Of a DNA stretch of 64,000 nucleotides, positions 16,159 through 24,949 are shown piece by piece. The notes beneath the pieces are model-generated. The model was given only the letters and a program-made list of their open reading frames with translations, did not search any database and was not told the DNA's origin. Each line of letters opens with the position of its first letter. The stretch's first letter is position 1. This DNA is from Pseudobdellovibrionaceae bacterium (GTDB lineage: Bacteria; Bdellovibrionota; Bdellovibrionia; Bdellovibrionales; Bdellovibrionaceae): contig JAHBUS010000001.1 of NCBI GenBank assembly GCA_019637955.1, positions 372,001-436,000 of the forward strand, written 5' to 3'. Both the position numbers and the translations under genes were made by a program.

Positions 16159-17022
16159 ATGACTGGACCTTTGCCTGAAGTTCTACCCCTTTTCGAGACG
16201 CTCGTCGAGATCGTCGCACGGCTTCGTGGCCCCGACGGTTGTCCCTGGGACAAAGAACAGACTCAAAGTTCGCTGACTCAGTATGCCATAGAAGAGGCGC
16301 ACGAGCTCGCCGAGGCGATCGAATCTGGCCGTCAACAAGACGTCCTCGAGGAGCTGGGAGACTTTCTCTTTCAAGTCATCCTCCAGGCGCAGGTGGCTCA
16401 AGACGAAGGCCACTTCAACTTGGCCCAAGTCGTGGCCCAATTGAACGAAAAAATGATCCGCCGCCACCCGCATGTGTTTTCTGGCATGAACCTCGGCTCG
16501 ACCGAAGAGGTGTGGAAGAATTGGGAGAAGATCAAGGCGGGTGAAAAGAAAACCGCCCTGGAGCCCGCCCCTGGATCTTCGCCCGGCACGCCCGCGATCT
16601 TCAATTACCCGAAGAATCTCCCCGCCCTGCTCGCCGCCGCCAAAATCGGGCGCAAAACCGAAAACTGGAAATTCGACTGGGACACCCCCGAGCAGGTTCT
16701 CGAAAAAGTCGAAGAAGAGCTGCGCGAAACGGCCGAGGCCTTGGCGGAATTCCGTCAAACCTTCAAGGAGCGCCCCGTTCCCGAAACTCCCGGCCGCGAA
16801 CATCTCGAGCACGAGATTGGCGATCTTCTCTTTGCGACCTCGCAGCTCGCCCGGCACGTGGGTCTCGATCCCGAGGCCACTTTGCGCACGGCGAACCGGC
16901 GTTTTGAAAGACGCTTTCAAAACGTGGTGGCCCGCGCGGGCGTCTCCAAAGAGGAGTTTGCGGCTCTTCCGAATGAGCGCAAAGAAGCTCTCTGGCAACA
17001 GGTCAAAAAGGACGAAAAGTGA
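16159..17022 (+). CDS. mazG: Nucleoside triphosphate pyrophosphohydrolase MazG
   Basis: Hydrolyses (d)NTPs to NMP and pyrophosphate, cleaning the nucleotide pool. The 287-aa protein has two tandem MazG domains. The first has LRGPDGCPWDKEQT (about 18-31) and the metal-binding LEELGDFLFQVILQ. The second has the weaker VEEELRETAEAL and EHEIGDLLFATSQLARHVGLDPE. This is the E. coli-type layout with a roughly 50-residue inter-domain linker. Its stop overlaps the GTG of the glycosyltransferase, so the three genes from here to 19.6 kb are translationally linked. Their functional link is unclear. Confidence 0.93.
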   Translation: MTGPLPEVLPLFETLVEIVARLRGPDGCPWDKEQTQSSLTQYAIEEAHELAEAIESGRQQDVLEELGDFLFQVILQAQVAQDEGHFNLAQVVAQLNEKMIRRHPHVFSGMNLGSTEEVWKNWEKIKAGEKKTALEPAPGSSPGTPAIFNYPKNLPALLAAAKIGRKTENWKFDWDTPEQVLEKVEEELRETAEALAEFRQTFKERPVPETPGREHLEHEIGDLLFATSQLARHVGLDPEATLRTANRRFERRFQNVVARAGVSKEEFAALPNERKEALWQQVKKDEK

Positions 17023-17909
17023 AAGTCTACGATTGTTTCGCGTTCTTCAATGAAATGGACATCCTGGAACTTCGCCTGCGCGAGCTGAACGAGGTCGTCG
17101 ATTATTTCGTTCTCGTCGAAGCCACGCGCACGTTTCAGAAAAAAGAAAAACCGCTCTACTTTCAACAGAACAAAGAGCGCTTCCGCGAGTTCTTGCCGAA
17201 AATCATCCATGTCGTGGTCGATCAGTACCCGACGTTTTGGACCAAGTTCCGCCCCGTCACCACCTGGCATTACGACAATCATCAAAAAGAAGGCGCGATG
17301 AGCGGCATCAAAAACGCCGCGCCCGACGATTTGATCATCTTTTCGGACCTCGACGAGATCCCGCTCGCCAGCAAAGTCTTGGAGTACAAAAATAAACCCG
17401 GCATCCGGGTCTTCGAACAGTTTCAGGCCTATTATTTTTTGAACTACGTCTGCACGCGCATCCATGATTACGGCGGCAAAGCGATCGCCCAGCAGAACCG
17501 TGATGGTTTTGGCCGTTGGCGCGGCAGCGTGATGCTCGAAAAGAAACTTATCACCAACATGAAGGACGTGCGCAACTTCCGCGACGTCGAAGGTCCGCAC
17601 ATCACCGTCATTCGCGATGGCGGTTGGCACTTTTCGTACATGGGCGGCTTGGAAAAAGTCATGTACAAGATCCAGAGCTGGGCGCACCAAGAGTACAACA
17701 CGCCTGAGTTCAACACCAAAGAGAAGGTCTTGGACAACATCTTGAGCGGGCGCGATCTGTTCGGTGAAGGCATGACCTACCAACTTTTTGACGTTCGTGA
17801 TCCCCGCTTGCCATTTCCGAAAGATCTGATCCAGCACCCCGAGCGCTGGGCGCACATGGTGCGCTCCCCTGAGCAGCTCAAGCAAGAAGTGGACACTTTA
17901 CTGAAATGA
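17019..17909 (+). CDS. Glycosyltransferase family 17 (N-acetylglucosaminyltransferase-like)
   Basis: Family 17 includes eukaryotic beta-1,4-N-acetylglucosaminyltransferase III and bacterial homologues of unknown acceptor. The 296-aa protein opens KVYDCFAFFNEMDILELRL and has VDYFVLVEATRTFQ and the DxD-type FSDLDEIPLASK near residue 108, followed by GGWHFSYMGG, all typical of GT17. The GTG start shares GTGA with mazG, and the stop shares ATGA with the sulfatase-fold gene. No signal peptide, so cytoplasmic. Co-translation with a membrane sulfatase/phosphotransferase suggests building and decorating a surface glycan; that is inference. Confidence 0.88.
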   Translation: MKVYDCFAFFNEMDILELRLRELNEVVDYFVLVEATRTFQKKEKPLYFQQNKERFREFLPKIIHVVVDQYPTFWTKFRPVTTWHYDNHQKEGAMSGIKNAAPDDLIIFSDLDEIPLASKVLEYKNKPGIRVFEQFQAYYFLNYVCTRIHDYGGKAIAQQNRDGFGRWRGSVMLEKKLITNMKDVRNFRDVEGPHITVIRDGGWHFSYMGGLEKVMYKIQSWAHQEYNTPEFNTKEKVLDNILSGRDLFGEGMTYQLFDVRDPRLPFPKDLIQHPERWAHMVRSPEQLKQEVDTLLK

Positions 17910-19558
17910 ACCGCGAACGTGCGCTCTCCCAGCTCAAGTCGCTGAGCTACACGCTCCTCACCTGCGTGGTGATGGCGGGGGTCCTGTATGGCGTCGAAAC
18001 CGGTCTTTTCGCGCAGCGTGGGTGGCTCGAGCGCTTTCCGCGGCCGCTGCTGTCGTGGGCCGAAACCGCGGGCGTTTTGTTTCTGCTCGCGCTGGCGCTG
18101 AAGCCCCGCGGTTTTTTCGCTTCGGTCGTCGCGATCGGCCTTTTGGGTTACCTGCAGTGGCTGCACCTGGCTTACTTTGGAACCTTTATTCAGCCCAATT
18201 CGATTTATCTCACACTGACGAACATGGGTGAGGTTTTCGAAACCGCGCGCGGTTTCGTCGGACAGATCTTAATCCCGACGCTGGTTTTCGTTCTGCAAAT
18301 GGCCCTCTTGCGCGAGATCTTAAAACGCCTCCGCCCGCAAACCAACTTCGTGCCCGCACTCAAGTGGGTGCTCATCCTCGTCTTGCTCTACGCTCCCGTG
18401 CGCACCGCCGTCACGGGCAACACCTACGGCAAGCAGCCGCCGGTCCACGGTTTCGGCTTCTCGAACATGTACGGAAGCTTCTCTTACTTTTTTGGCAAAA
18501 TTTTGCCCTTTAAACTCACGCACCGTTCAGCACCGCTGCACTTGGAGCCGTTGCCGGTCGAAACTCTGCGCCCGCAGCGCCACGTGATCTTGATCATGGG
18601 CGAATCGCTGCGCTTCGACAACATGAGCCTGTTTGGCTACCACCGCCCGACCACGCCGCACTTGGACCGCCTGCTTGCGGACAATAAACTGATCGCGCGC
18701 AAGGGGTTCTCGGGCGGGGTTTCGACGGATGTGGCACTGCCGATGTTCTTCAATGGTCACCAAGGGTACGATGCCGCTCCCGTGATCATCAGCCAGAAGC
18801 GCTGCCTCTTCGCGCTCGCGCAGGCCAACGGTTTTGGCACCCGCTTTTTTAGCGCGCAGTCGCAGACCTCGCTCTCGCACATCTTGAATTACATCTGCCC
18901 CCAAGCGATCGACCACTTGCAGGTCGGCGCGCCTCTGGGGGCGGACGAAGAGAAGATGGGTTTTAACGACGAGATCTTAATCGACGCGATCAAGGCCGCG
19001 GACTTAAGCACCCCGCAGTTCATCGTCTTGCACCAGCGGGGCTCGCATTCGCCCTACGATTTGCGTTACCCCCGAACCGCCGCGGTCTTCTTGCCCGAAA
19101 AGGGCGACAGCTACGAGATCGAACAGATCAAGCACTACGACAACACGGTTCACTACACAGATTGGGTTTTGAGCGAAGTTCTCAAAGACATCGAGGCGCG
19201 CTCGAAGCTGCCCTTTGACTTGGTGTTTACGTCGGACCATGGCGAGGCGCTGGGCGAGGGCGGCGTGTGGGGTCACGTGATGCTCAACGAGTTCACGCAC
19301 CACATCCCTTTCGTGTTCTACAGCTCGGATTCAAAAAACGCCGCGTTCGCGGAGGCCTCAACATGGCCCGAGTTCACGAACCACCAGCAGATCAGCCGGC
19401 TCTTGATGCGAATGCTGGGTTACCGGCCGCCGCCGCCCGCACCGAGCAACACCTTTTTGGTCATGGGCTCGGACATGGACGGCCTCAATGGCGCCTGGCT
19501 GTTTGATTTCTCGGTGCAGCCTCCGGTTCGCATTCCCGAACCGGATCCCACCAAGTAA
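17906..19558 (+). CDS. Membrane-anchored sulfatase/phosphoethanolamine-transferase fold protein
   Basis: Inner-membrane protein (550 aa) with several N-terminal membrane segments (about 13-35, 45-70, 75-95, 110-135, 150-165) and a periplasmic alkaline-phosphatase-fold domain. HVILIMGESLRFDNMSLFGYH carries the first metal Glu, FIVLHQRGSHSPYDLRY resembles the EptA/OpgE core, and FDLVFTSDHGEALGEGG supplies the Asp-His metal ligands. The segment GGVSTDVALPMFFNG should contain the Thr nucleophile of phosphoethanolamine transferases (STDVALP). Sequence alone does not settle transferase versus hydrolase. It overlaps the GT17 gene by 4 nt. Confidence 0.85.
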   Translation: MNRERALSQLKSLSYTLLTCVVMAGVLYGVETGLFAQRGWLERFPRPLLSWAETAGVLFLLALALKPRGFFASVVAIGLLGYLQWLHLAYFGTFIQPNSIYLTLTNMGEVFETARGFVGQILIPTLVFVLQMALLREILKRLRPQTNFVPALKWVLILVLLYAPVRTAVTGNTYGKQPPVHGFGFSNMYGSFSYFFGKILPFKLTHRSAPLHLEPLPVETLRPQRHVILIMGESLRFDNMSLFGYHRPTTPHLDRLLADNKLIARKGFSGGVSTDVALPMFFNGHQGYDAAPVIISQKRCLFALAQANGFGTRFFSAQSQTSLSHILNYICPQAIDHLQVGAPLGADEEKMGFNDEILIDAIKAADLSTPQFIVLHQRGSHSPYDLRYPRTAAVFLPEKGDSYEIEQIKHYDNTVHYTDWVLSEVLKDIEARSKLPFDLVFTSDHGEALGEGGVWGHVMLNEFTHHIPFVFYSSDSKNAAFAEASTWPEFTNHQQISRLLMRMLGYRPPPPAPSNTFLVMGSDMDGLNGAWLFDFSVQPPVRIPEPDPTK

Positions 19559-19581
19559 AAGAGACGAGCGCGTTCGAAAAC

Positions 19582-20499
19582 TTACTTTCGGATAAATTCC
19601 ATCACGTCGTGCTCGGGAACTTGTTCCGAGACGAGCGAGGCTTTGACTTCAGGAGCGCATTTACGCGCGAGCAGCGAGTTCAAAGCGCCGATGGTCATTT
19701 GCTCGGCTTCGCCCGATTCGATCTCGTCGTGGCTCACGATGAGCGACAGGTTCGGATTCGCCCGCTCAAATTCAGTGCGGTAATACTTGTTCGAGCTGCA
19801 CGAAAACAATCCCAAGACTTTGAGTTTCGTCGGGCGCGCCGAGACGGCCTCCAAGACCGGGCGCAGGGGCAATTTGAACAAGTAGTTGAAACCGATCTGG
19901 GCGAGCGTTTGCCCCTCGAAGCTAGGGCCGCCGCCTAAACGCGAGTGCCCGCCGTAAAAGACGACATCGCTGGCTTGCAGCTCTTGATAGAAATGGGCTT
20001 TGATGGCCTGGCTGCGTTTGCGCTGCTCCCAGAACTTGTCATCCGGGTTCATGTTTTGATTGTCGAAGCTGGTGAGCGAGCTGGCGTAAAGATTGATGGT
20101 CACGGCTTGGCCGCCCACGGTTTTGGTGAGTTGGGTTTGCGTGGCTGTTTTCCGCGAGATTTTAAATCCGCAGACTTGCGCGGGTCCCTGACACTTCTCT
20201 TGGAGCACCCGGGCCATGGCCTGGGAGTTCACGAGATCAAACGTGCGGTCGCCAAAATTTTCGTAGCCGTAGAAAATCGAAATTCTCAAGGGCCCCGATG
20301 AGGGCAACTGACGGCGGTAGTCCGCGGGACAGCTGCGGGTGTTTTGCGCGTTCAATTTGTCGACTTGCTCGCGCAGGGTTTCGACGGCCTCTGGCAAACT
20401 TGGCGCTTCGTTCGAAGCGGGTGCGGCCGAAGCCACGTTCACGGTGAGGAGGGTTAAAAGACCGGCGGCAACATGGATTTTGAGGGATGGTTTTTTCAT
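19582..20499 (-). CDS. Exported protein with caspase/CHAT-like His-Cys arrangement
   Basis: Protein of 305 aa with a signal peptide (KIHVAAGLLTLLTVNVASAAPA) and a short coiled segment. The core has strand-plus-His DVVFYGGHSRLGGG (His185) and, after a helical region, strand-plus-Cys LKVLGLFSCSSNKYY (Cys234). This strand-GHS...strand-SCS spacing resembles the caspase-haemoglobinase (C14/CHAT) fold. No family hit can be claimed. Start set at the ATG of MKKPSLK because it gives a clean signal peptide; a longer open frame upstream crosses a GC-rich hairpin. No Shine-Dalgarno is visible. Convergent with the sulfatase-fold gene. Confidence 0.7.
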   Translation of the reverse strand: MKKPSLKIHVAAGLLTLLTVNVASAAPASNEAPSLPEAVETLREQVDKLNAQNTRSCPADYRRQLPSSGPLRISIFYGYENFGDRTFDLVNSQAMARVLQEKCQGPAQVCGFKISRKTATQTQLTKTVGGQAVTINLYASSLTSFDNQNMNPDDKFWEQRKRSQAIKAHFYQELQASDVVFYGGHSRLGGGPSFEGQTLAQIGFNYLFKLPLRPVLEAVSARPTKLKVLGLFSCSSNKYYRTEFERANPNLSLIVSHDEIESGEAEQMTIGALNSLLARKCAPEVKASLVSEQVPEHDVMEFIRK

Positions 20500-20519
20500 G
20501 AGCAAAGGCTTGTGCAAGA

Positions 20520-20543
20520 CCAGGCCCGGGCCCGGGGGCCTGG
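20520..20543 (-). promoter_or_regulatory. GC-rich hairpin upstream of the caspase-like gene
   Basis: CCAGGCCC and GGGCCTGG form an 8-bp perfect stem around a GGGCCCGG core, 20 nt before the start codon of the minus-strand gene. No T-run follows, so it is not a standard terminator for the MarR gene. It may lie in the 5' UTR. Confidence 0.4.
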
Positions 20544-20608
20544 AGCCCTCGTTTATTTGCTTTTCAGGGCGCTCCGGCTGAGATTTGCTCGACAAGCCGG
20601 AATTTCTT

Positions 20609-21103
20609 TCAGTCGCCGATCTGCAAGAGCTTACGCGTGATCGCGCGCAGGGCCTCACGTTCTTTGTCCGTCAGGATCCCGAAAAACGCCTCTTCGGCCC
20701 GGTTTCGGGCCGCACTCATTTTGACCAATGTGGTCTCACCCTTCTTGGTGAGAACGAGCTTCTTGGAACGGCGGTCCTCGGCTTGCGCCACGCGCTTCAA
20801 GTAGCCCAGCTCCTCGAGACCATCGAGCATGCGAACCATCGTCGCCTTGTCGATCGCCATGTAGCCGCCCAGCTCGACTTGGGTCATGGACCCCACGTTC
20901 GCCAGCATCGACAGAATTCCATACTGAGGCGCGACCACGCCGTAGGCTTTCAGCTCACTATCAACGAGGGAACGGCCGCGCATCGCCGCCTTCGATAAAC
21001 AATATCCCGCGTAGTTTTGCAGAGTTGGATGAATCTTGGGCCCCATCAGGCATCCGGGTTCTAAGGCCGCATCAACTTGTTTTCGTTCTCGCTTTTGTTT
21101 CAT
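20609..21103 (-). CDS. MarR-family transcriptional regulator
   Basis: Winged-helix repressor, 164 aa, likely dimeric. The DNA-binding part runs YGILSMLANVGSMTQVELGGYMAIDKATMVRMLDGLEELGYLKRVAQAEDRRSK in overlapping family blocks: the recognition helix is around AIDKATMVRMLDGLE and the wing around RVAQAEDRRSKKLVLT. It is divergent from the TolC-EmrA-EmrB operon, the usual arrangement of EmrR/MarR regulators of multidrug efflux, with an inverted-repeat operator between. The ATG at 21101-21103 has no strong Shine-Dalgarno; a later Met (MGPKIHP) is an alternative start. Confidence 0.9.
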   Translation of the reverse strand: MKQKRERKQVDAALEPGCLMGPKIHPTLQNYAGYCLSKAAMRGRSLVDSELKAYGVVAPQYGILSMLANVGSMTQVELGGYMAIDKATMVRMLDGLEELGYLKRVAQAEDRRSKKLVLTKKGETTLVKMSAARNRAEEAFFGILTDKEREALRAITRKLLQIGD

Positions 21104-21122
21104 CGTTAATCATTTTGACCAA

Positions 21123-21145
21123 AATAGTTTGCAGTATCAACTATT
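21123..21145. promoter_or_regulatory. Probable MarR operator
   Basis: Perfect 7-bp inverted repeat AATAGTT ... AACTATT with a 9-nt spacer (16 nt start to start) in the 60-bp gap between the divergent MarR and tolC-like genes. A TTGACC at 21115-21120 abuts it. Size and position fit a MarR dimer site repressing both directions. Confidence 0.65.
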
Positions 21146-21163
21146 ATTTTATAACCTCGTTTC

Positions 21164-22495
21164 ATGATGAAAAAGTACTGCTTCCACGTTCTTTCGGCCG
21201 TCTCATTCCTGGCGATCCTCTTTGCCTCGCTCGCCGGAAAAGCCCAAACGCCCGTGACGCTCCAGCAGGCCGTCGACTTGGCCTACTCGCACTCGCCGCA
21301 AATTTTAAAAGCCCGGTCGAGCGCCGAAGAGGCCTCCTGGAAACGCGTCGAGGCGCAAGCGACGTACCTGCCCACGCTGACCGGATCGGTCAATTACTTG
21401 GCGGACAAGCGCTACATGCTGACCGACGTCACCCTGCCCTCGTCTCCCGCGCCGATCACCATTCCGCAGATCGTTCCCACCACCATTTATAGCCTGACCG
21501 CGCAGTACAACTTGTTCGATGGGCTGGCGAGCACGAACCGCTTTCTCTCGGCACGCAAGTTCGAGAGCGCGGGGCAAAAAGAATCCGATTGGGCGCGCTT
21601 TCGCGTCGCCCGTGAGATCCAACTGCAGTTCTATAAAGTCCTCGCCTCAAAAACTTTGAAAGAGGTCGCCTCGGCGAACGTCAAAGTTCTCGAAGACCAT
21701 CTCAAAGATGTCGGTAACTTCCGCAAAGCCGGCATTTCCACCAATTACGATGTTCTTCGCGTTGAAGTTCAGGTTTCCGAAGCCCGCTCCGAACTGATGA
21801 ACGCGGAAGACAACGTTTTGATTGGCGAAGGCCGGTTGGGAGAGGCGCTGGGCGAAGAGGCCGCCTTCGATCCCCAGGGCGAACTCCCCGTTCCCAAGCC
21901 CGAGATGATCGCCAAGCTCGACGACCGCGACGTCGAATCGCGCCCCGACCTTGCGGCCATGGCCCTCAAGACCGAAGGCATGGACGATCTGGCCACGGCG
22001 GCTTCGAGGCACTGGGTGCCCCGCGTGTCTTTGTTCGGCACTTATCAATTCTACAACAACCGCACGAACGAAACCTTTAACAATGAAGACTTCCGCGAAG
22101 CGTATCAAGTCGGCGTGGCGCTGACCTGGAACTTCTTCGATGGGTTTTCGCAAATGGCCAAATCCGGCCAGGCCTTGGAGCAAAAGCGCCAAACCGATCT
22201 CTCTCTCCGGCAAGCGCGCCTGAAGGCCAAGCAAGATGTCGATCTCTGGAAACGCAAGTTTCAATACAACTGCGCAGTTTTCCGCTCGCGCCAAAGTGAT
22301 GTCGAAAAAGCGAGCGAGAGCGTGCGTCTCGCCAAAGAGGGCCGCCGCGTGGGCGCCCGCACCGAAACCGATCTCTTGGACGCGGAGGCCGAACTTCACC
22401 GCGCCAAGGCCGGAGCCGTGAACGCGCAGATCGGCGCCCTCGAAGCGTTGATCAACTTGGAACTCGCCACCGGCCGCAACTTGTCTCAACTCTAA
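21164..22495 (+). CDS. TolC-family outer membrane efflux protein
   Basis: Outer-membrane channel subunit (443 aa) of a tripartite pump. Signal peptide (CFHVLSAVSFLAILFASLAGKAQT), then TLQQAVDLAYSHSPQILKARSSAEEASW, the classical OEP helical repeat start. A second repeat begins near RPDLAAMALKTEGMDDLA. LFGTYQFYNN and ALTWNFFDGFSQMAKSGQA mark the two barrel/helix junctions. It is the first gene of the operon, followed by the EmrA-like and EmrB-like genes with short gaps. Start at the ATG at 21164 just past the operator. Confidence 0.92.
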   Translation: MMKKYCFHVLSAVSFLAILFASLAGKAQTPVTLQQAVDLAYSHSPQILKARSSAEEASWKRVEAQATYLPTLTGSVNYLADKRYMLTDVTLPSSPAPITIPQIVPTTIYSLTAQYNLFDGLASTNRFLSARKFESAGQKESDWARFRVAREIQLQFYKVLASKTLKEVASANVKVLEDHLKDVGNFRKAGISTNYDVLRVEVQVSEARSELMNAEDNVLIGEGRLGEALGEEAAFDPQGELPVPKPEMIAKLDDRDVESRPDLAAMALKTEGMDDLATAASRHWVPRVSLFGTYQFYNNRTNETFNNEDFREAYQVGVALTWNFFDGFSQMAKSGQALEQKRQTDLSLRQARLKAKQDVDLWKRKFQYNCAVFRSRQSDVEKASESVRLAKEGRRVGARTETDLLDAEAELHRAKAGAVNAQIGALEALINLELATGRNLSQL

Positions 22496-22522
22496 TTTTT
22501 AAAAGAACCAACGAGGACTCAA

Positions 22523-23368
22523 ATGGAAAAGAAACAGAAAATCTTCACGGCACTCGGCGCGCTCGCGGTCTTGGGCGGCGGCTACTTTCTTTATGAACAC
22601 TTCACTTACGCCACCACCGACAACGCGCAGATCGAGGCGCATTCGGTGATGCTCGCGCCCAAGGTGAGCGGCTTCATTCAAGCCGTCAACGTCACCGAAG
22701 GCCAGCACGTGCAGAAGGACGACATCCTCGTCGAAATCGACGGGCGCGATTTCGAAAATACGCTCCGCCAGGTCAAAGGCGAGCTCACCTCGATCGAAGC
22801 GCGCAAACGCGACGCCGAAAAGAACTTCAAACGCCTTGAAGACCTGGTCTCGAAAGGCGCGGTTTCGCAGCAGCAGTTCGACACCTCCACCGCCACCTTC
22901 GCCGAGGTGCGCGCCAAGTATGAGGCGATTTCGGCGCAGGTGGCGCAAGCCGAACTCAACCTGGCCAACACCAAGATCCGCGCGCCTGCCAACGGATTTA
23001 TCGCCAGAAAATCCGCCGAGGTCGGCCAGCTCGCCGCCCCGGGTGTTCCGCTCGTGGGATTTGTGAGTTCCGAATCGCGTTGGATCACCGCCAACTTCAA
23101 AGAGACCGAAGTCGCGGATATTAAAATCGGCGCCCCGGTCGACATCAGCATCGATGCCATTTCGAGCGGTTCTTTTCACGGCAAGGTGGCCGCGATCAGC
23201 TCGGCGACCGGCGCGACCTTCACGCTCTTGCCGCCCGACAACGCCACCGGCAATTTCACCAAAGTGGTTCAGCGCGTGCCGGTGAAAATTGAGTTCGACA
23301 GTCTGACGCCCGAGCAAATCGAAATGCTGCGCGCCGGCCTTTCCGCGTTCGTCAAAGTGAGAAAATAA
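22523..23368 (+). CDS. HlyD/EmrA-family membrane fusion protein
   Basis: Periplasmic adaptor (281 aa) joining the MFS pump to the TolC-like channel. One N-terminal membrane anchor (FTALGALAVLGGGYFLYEHF). The biotinyl-lipoyl half-motifs are SGFIQAVNVTEGQHVQKDDILVEID and IRAPANGFIARKSAEVGQ in shorter blocks, with a short coiled-coil hairpin between them (about 75-145). It is shorter than E. coli EmrA (about 390 aa) because the hairpin is reduced. RBS GAGGA lies 7-8 nt upstream. Confidence 0.92.
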   Translation: MEKKQKIFTALGALAVLGGGYFLYEHFTYATTDNAQIEAHSVMLAPKVSGFIQAVNVTEGQHVQKDDILVEIDGRDFENTLRQVKGELTSIEARKRDAEKNFKRLEDLVSKGAVSQQQFDTSTATFAEVRAKYEAISAQVAQAELNLANTKIRAPANGFIARKSAEVGQLAAPGVPLVGFVSSESRWITANFKETEVADIKIGAPVDISIDAISSGSFHGKVAAISSATGATFTLLPPDNATGNFTKVVQRVPVKIEFDSLTPEQIEMLRAGLSAFVKVRK

Positions 23369-23386
23369 ACTCCGGGGGGGGCTCTC

Positions 23387-24949
23387 ATGAGTCGCAATTC
23401 GATGCTGATCGTTTTCGTGGCGGTGCTCGCGAGCCTGCTCGAGATCATCGACACGTCCATCGTGAACGTGGCCCTGCCTTCAATGATGGGAAACTTGGGC
23501 GCGACCCTTGAAGACATCTCGATGGTGATCACCGGCTACGCGATCGCCAACGCCGTCGTTCTGCCGCTTTCGGCATGGCTGGGTGAGCGGATCGGACGCC
23601 GCAAATACTATCTGGGCTGCATTCTCTTCTTCACCGCGACGTCGGTGGCCTGCGGCTTCGCGCCGAACCTGTTTTTGCTGACCGTCTTCCGCATCCTGCA
23701 AGGGTTGGCGGGCGGCGCGCTTCTCCCCACCTCACAAGCTTTGATCTACGAACAGTTTCCCAAAGAAAAAGCGGGCATGGCCGGCGCCATCTTCGGGATG
23801 AGCGTGATGATCGGCCCGACATTGGGTCCGGTCATGGGCGGTTACCTCACCGACGAGTTCGGCTGGCGCTCGATCTTCAACGTCAATCTTCCCCTCGGTC
23901 TGCTCGCCTTTTTCGTCGGCCTCGCGGTCATTCGCAACCCCGAACACTCCAAACAGCCTGAAGGCGCGGTTCGCCCCAAACTCGATGCGGTGGGCTTGGG
24001 TCTGTTGGTCGCCGGGATCGGATGCTTGCAGTACGTGCTCGAGCGCGGTGAGGCCGACGACTGGTTCTCGTCGACCGCGATCATTGTGAACACCATTTTG
24101 GCCGTCGTGTGCCTCCCCACCTTCGTTTGGTGGGAACTCAAAGTTGAAAATCCCATCATCAACATCCGCCTCTTCAAACAGTCGATCGTGCGCAACGGCA
24201 CCCTACTCATGATGTTCGTGGGCTTCTTCTTGTACTCGGTGGTCTTTTTGCTGCCGGTCTTCGTGGGCCGCGTGTTTCATTACGATGCGACCCAGACCGG
24301 CGCCCTGTTCATTCCGGGCTCGCTGCTGACCATGGCCTTGATGCCGATGATCGGAAAACTCATGCAAGCCGGAAAGAACCCCAAGATTCTGATCCTGATC
24401 GGGTTCTTGAGCATCGAACTCTGCCTGTACATGATGACCCTGTTTTCGCCGCTCACCTCGAAGCCCGAATTGTACATGATGCTCTTCGTGCGTGGCTTCG
24501 CGTTGGCCTTCTTGTTCGTGCCGATCAACTCCTCGATCCTGAGCCAGTTTCACGGCGCGGCCCTCGGCCAAGTGTCGGGCCTCTTGAATCTGTTCCGGCA
24601 GATCGGCGGCAGCGTGGGCATCGCCCTGGTCGGGACGCTGCTCAATTCGCGCAGCCATCAGAACTACCTGGATCTGACGTCGAAAGTTTCGATGCTCAAC
24701 CCGAACACGCAGGCGTTCGTGAACCAAACGTCTCAGGGCCTTTCGAAAAAAATGGTCGAAGACATGGGACGCGCGAGCGGACACGACGCGACCTTGCAGA
24801 TCTTGTATTACAAAATTCAGAATCAGGTGTTCATGATGAGCTTTCTCCAGCTGATCACGGTGATCATGATCCTTTTCTCGCTGGCCTTCATCCCGCTTTA
24901 CCTGCTCCGCCTGCGTGAAAAACCGGTCTTGGTCACGGACGCCCACTGA
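23387..24949 (+). CDS. DHA2-family MFS multidrug exporter (EmrB/QacA type)
   Basis: Proton-driven drug exporter with 14 predicted membrane segments, 520 aa. Motif A-like WLGERIGRRKYYLG and the motif C region MSVMIGPTLGPVMGGYLTDE identify the 14-TM DHA2 subfamily; ASLLEIIDTSIVNVALPSM is the standard first segment (motif D1). Last gene of the tolC-emrA-emrB operon, ending before a 365-bp gap. Export substrates are unknown; the MarR regulator suggests induction by lipophilic or phenolic compounds. Confidence 0.93.
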   Translation: MSRNSMLIVFVAVLASLLEIIDTSIVNVALPSMMGNLGATLEDISMVITGYAIANAVVLPLSAWLGERIGRRKYYLGCILFFTATSVACGFAPNLFLLTVFRILQGLAGGALLPTSQALIYEQFPKEKAGMAGAIFGMSVMIGPTLGPVMGGYLTDEFGWRSIFNVNLPLGLLAFFVGLAVIRNPEHSKQPEGAVRPKLDAVGLGLLVAGIGCLQYVLERGEADDWFSSTAIIVNTILAVVCLPTFVWWELKVENPIINIRLFKQSIVRNGTLLMMFVGFFLYSVVFLLPVFVGRVFHYDATQTGALFIPGSLLTMALMPMIGKLMQAGKNPKILILIGFLSIELCLYMMTLFSPLTSKPELYMMLFVRGFALAFLFVPINSSILSQFHGAALGQVSGLLNLFRQIGGSVGIALVGTLLNSRSHQNYLDLTSKVSMLNPNTQAFVNQTSQGLSKKMVEDMGRASGHDATLQILYYKIQNQVFMMSFLQLITVIMILFSLAFIPLYLLRLREKPVLVTDAH

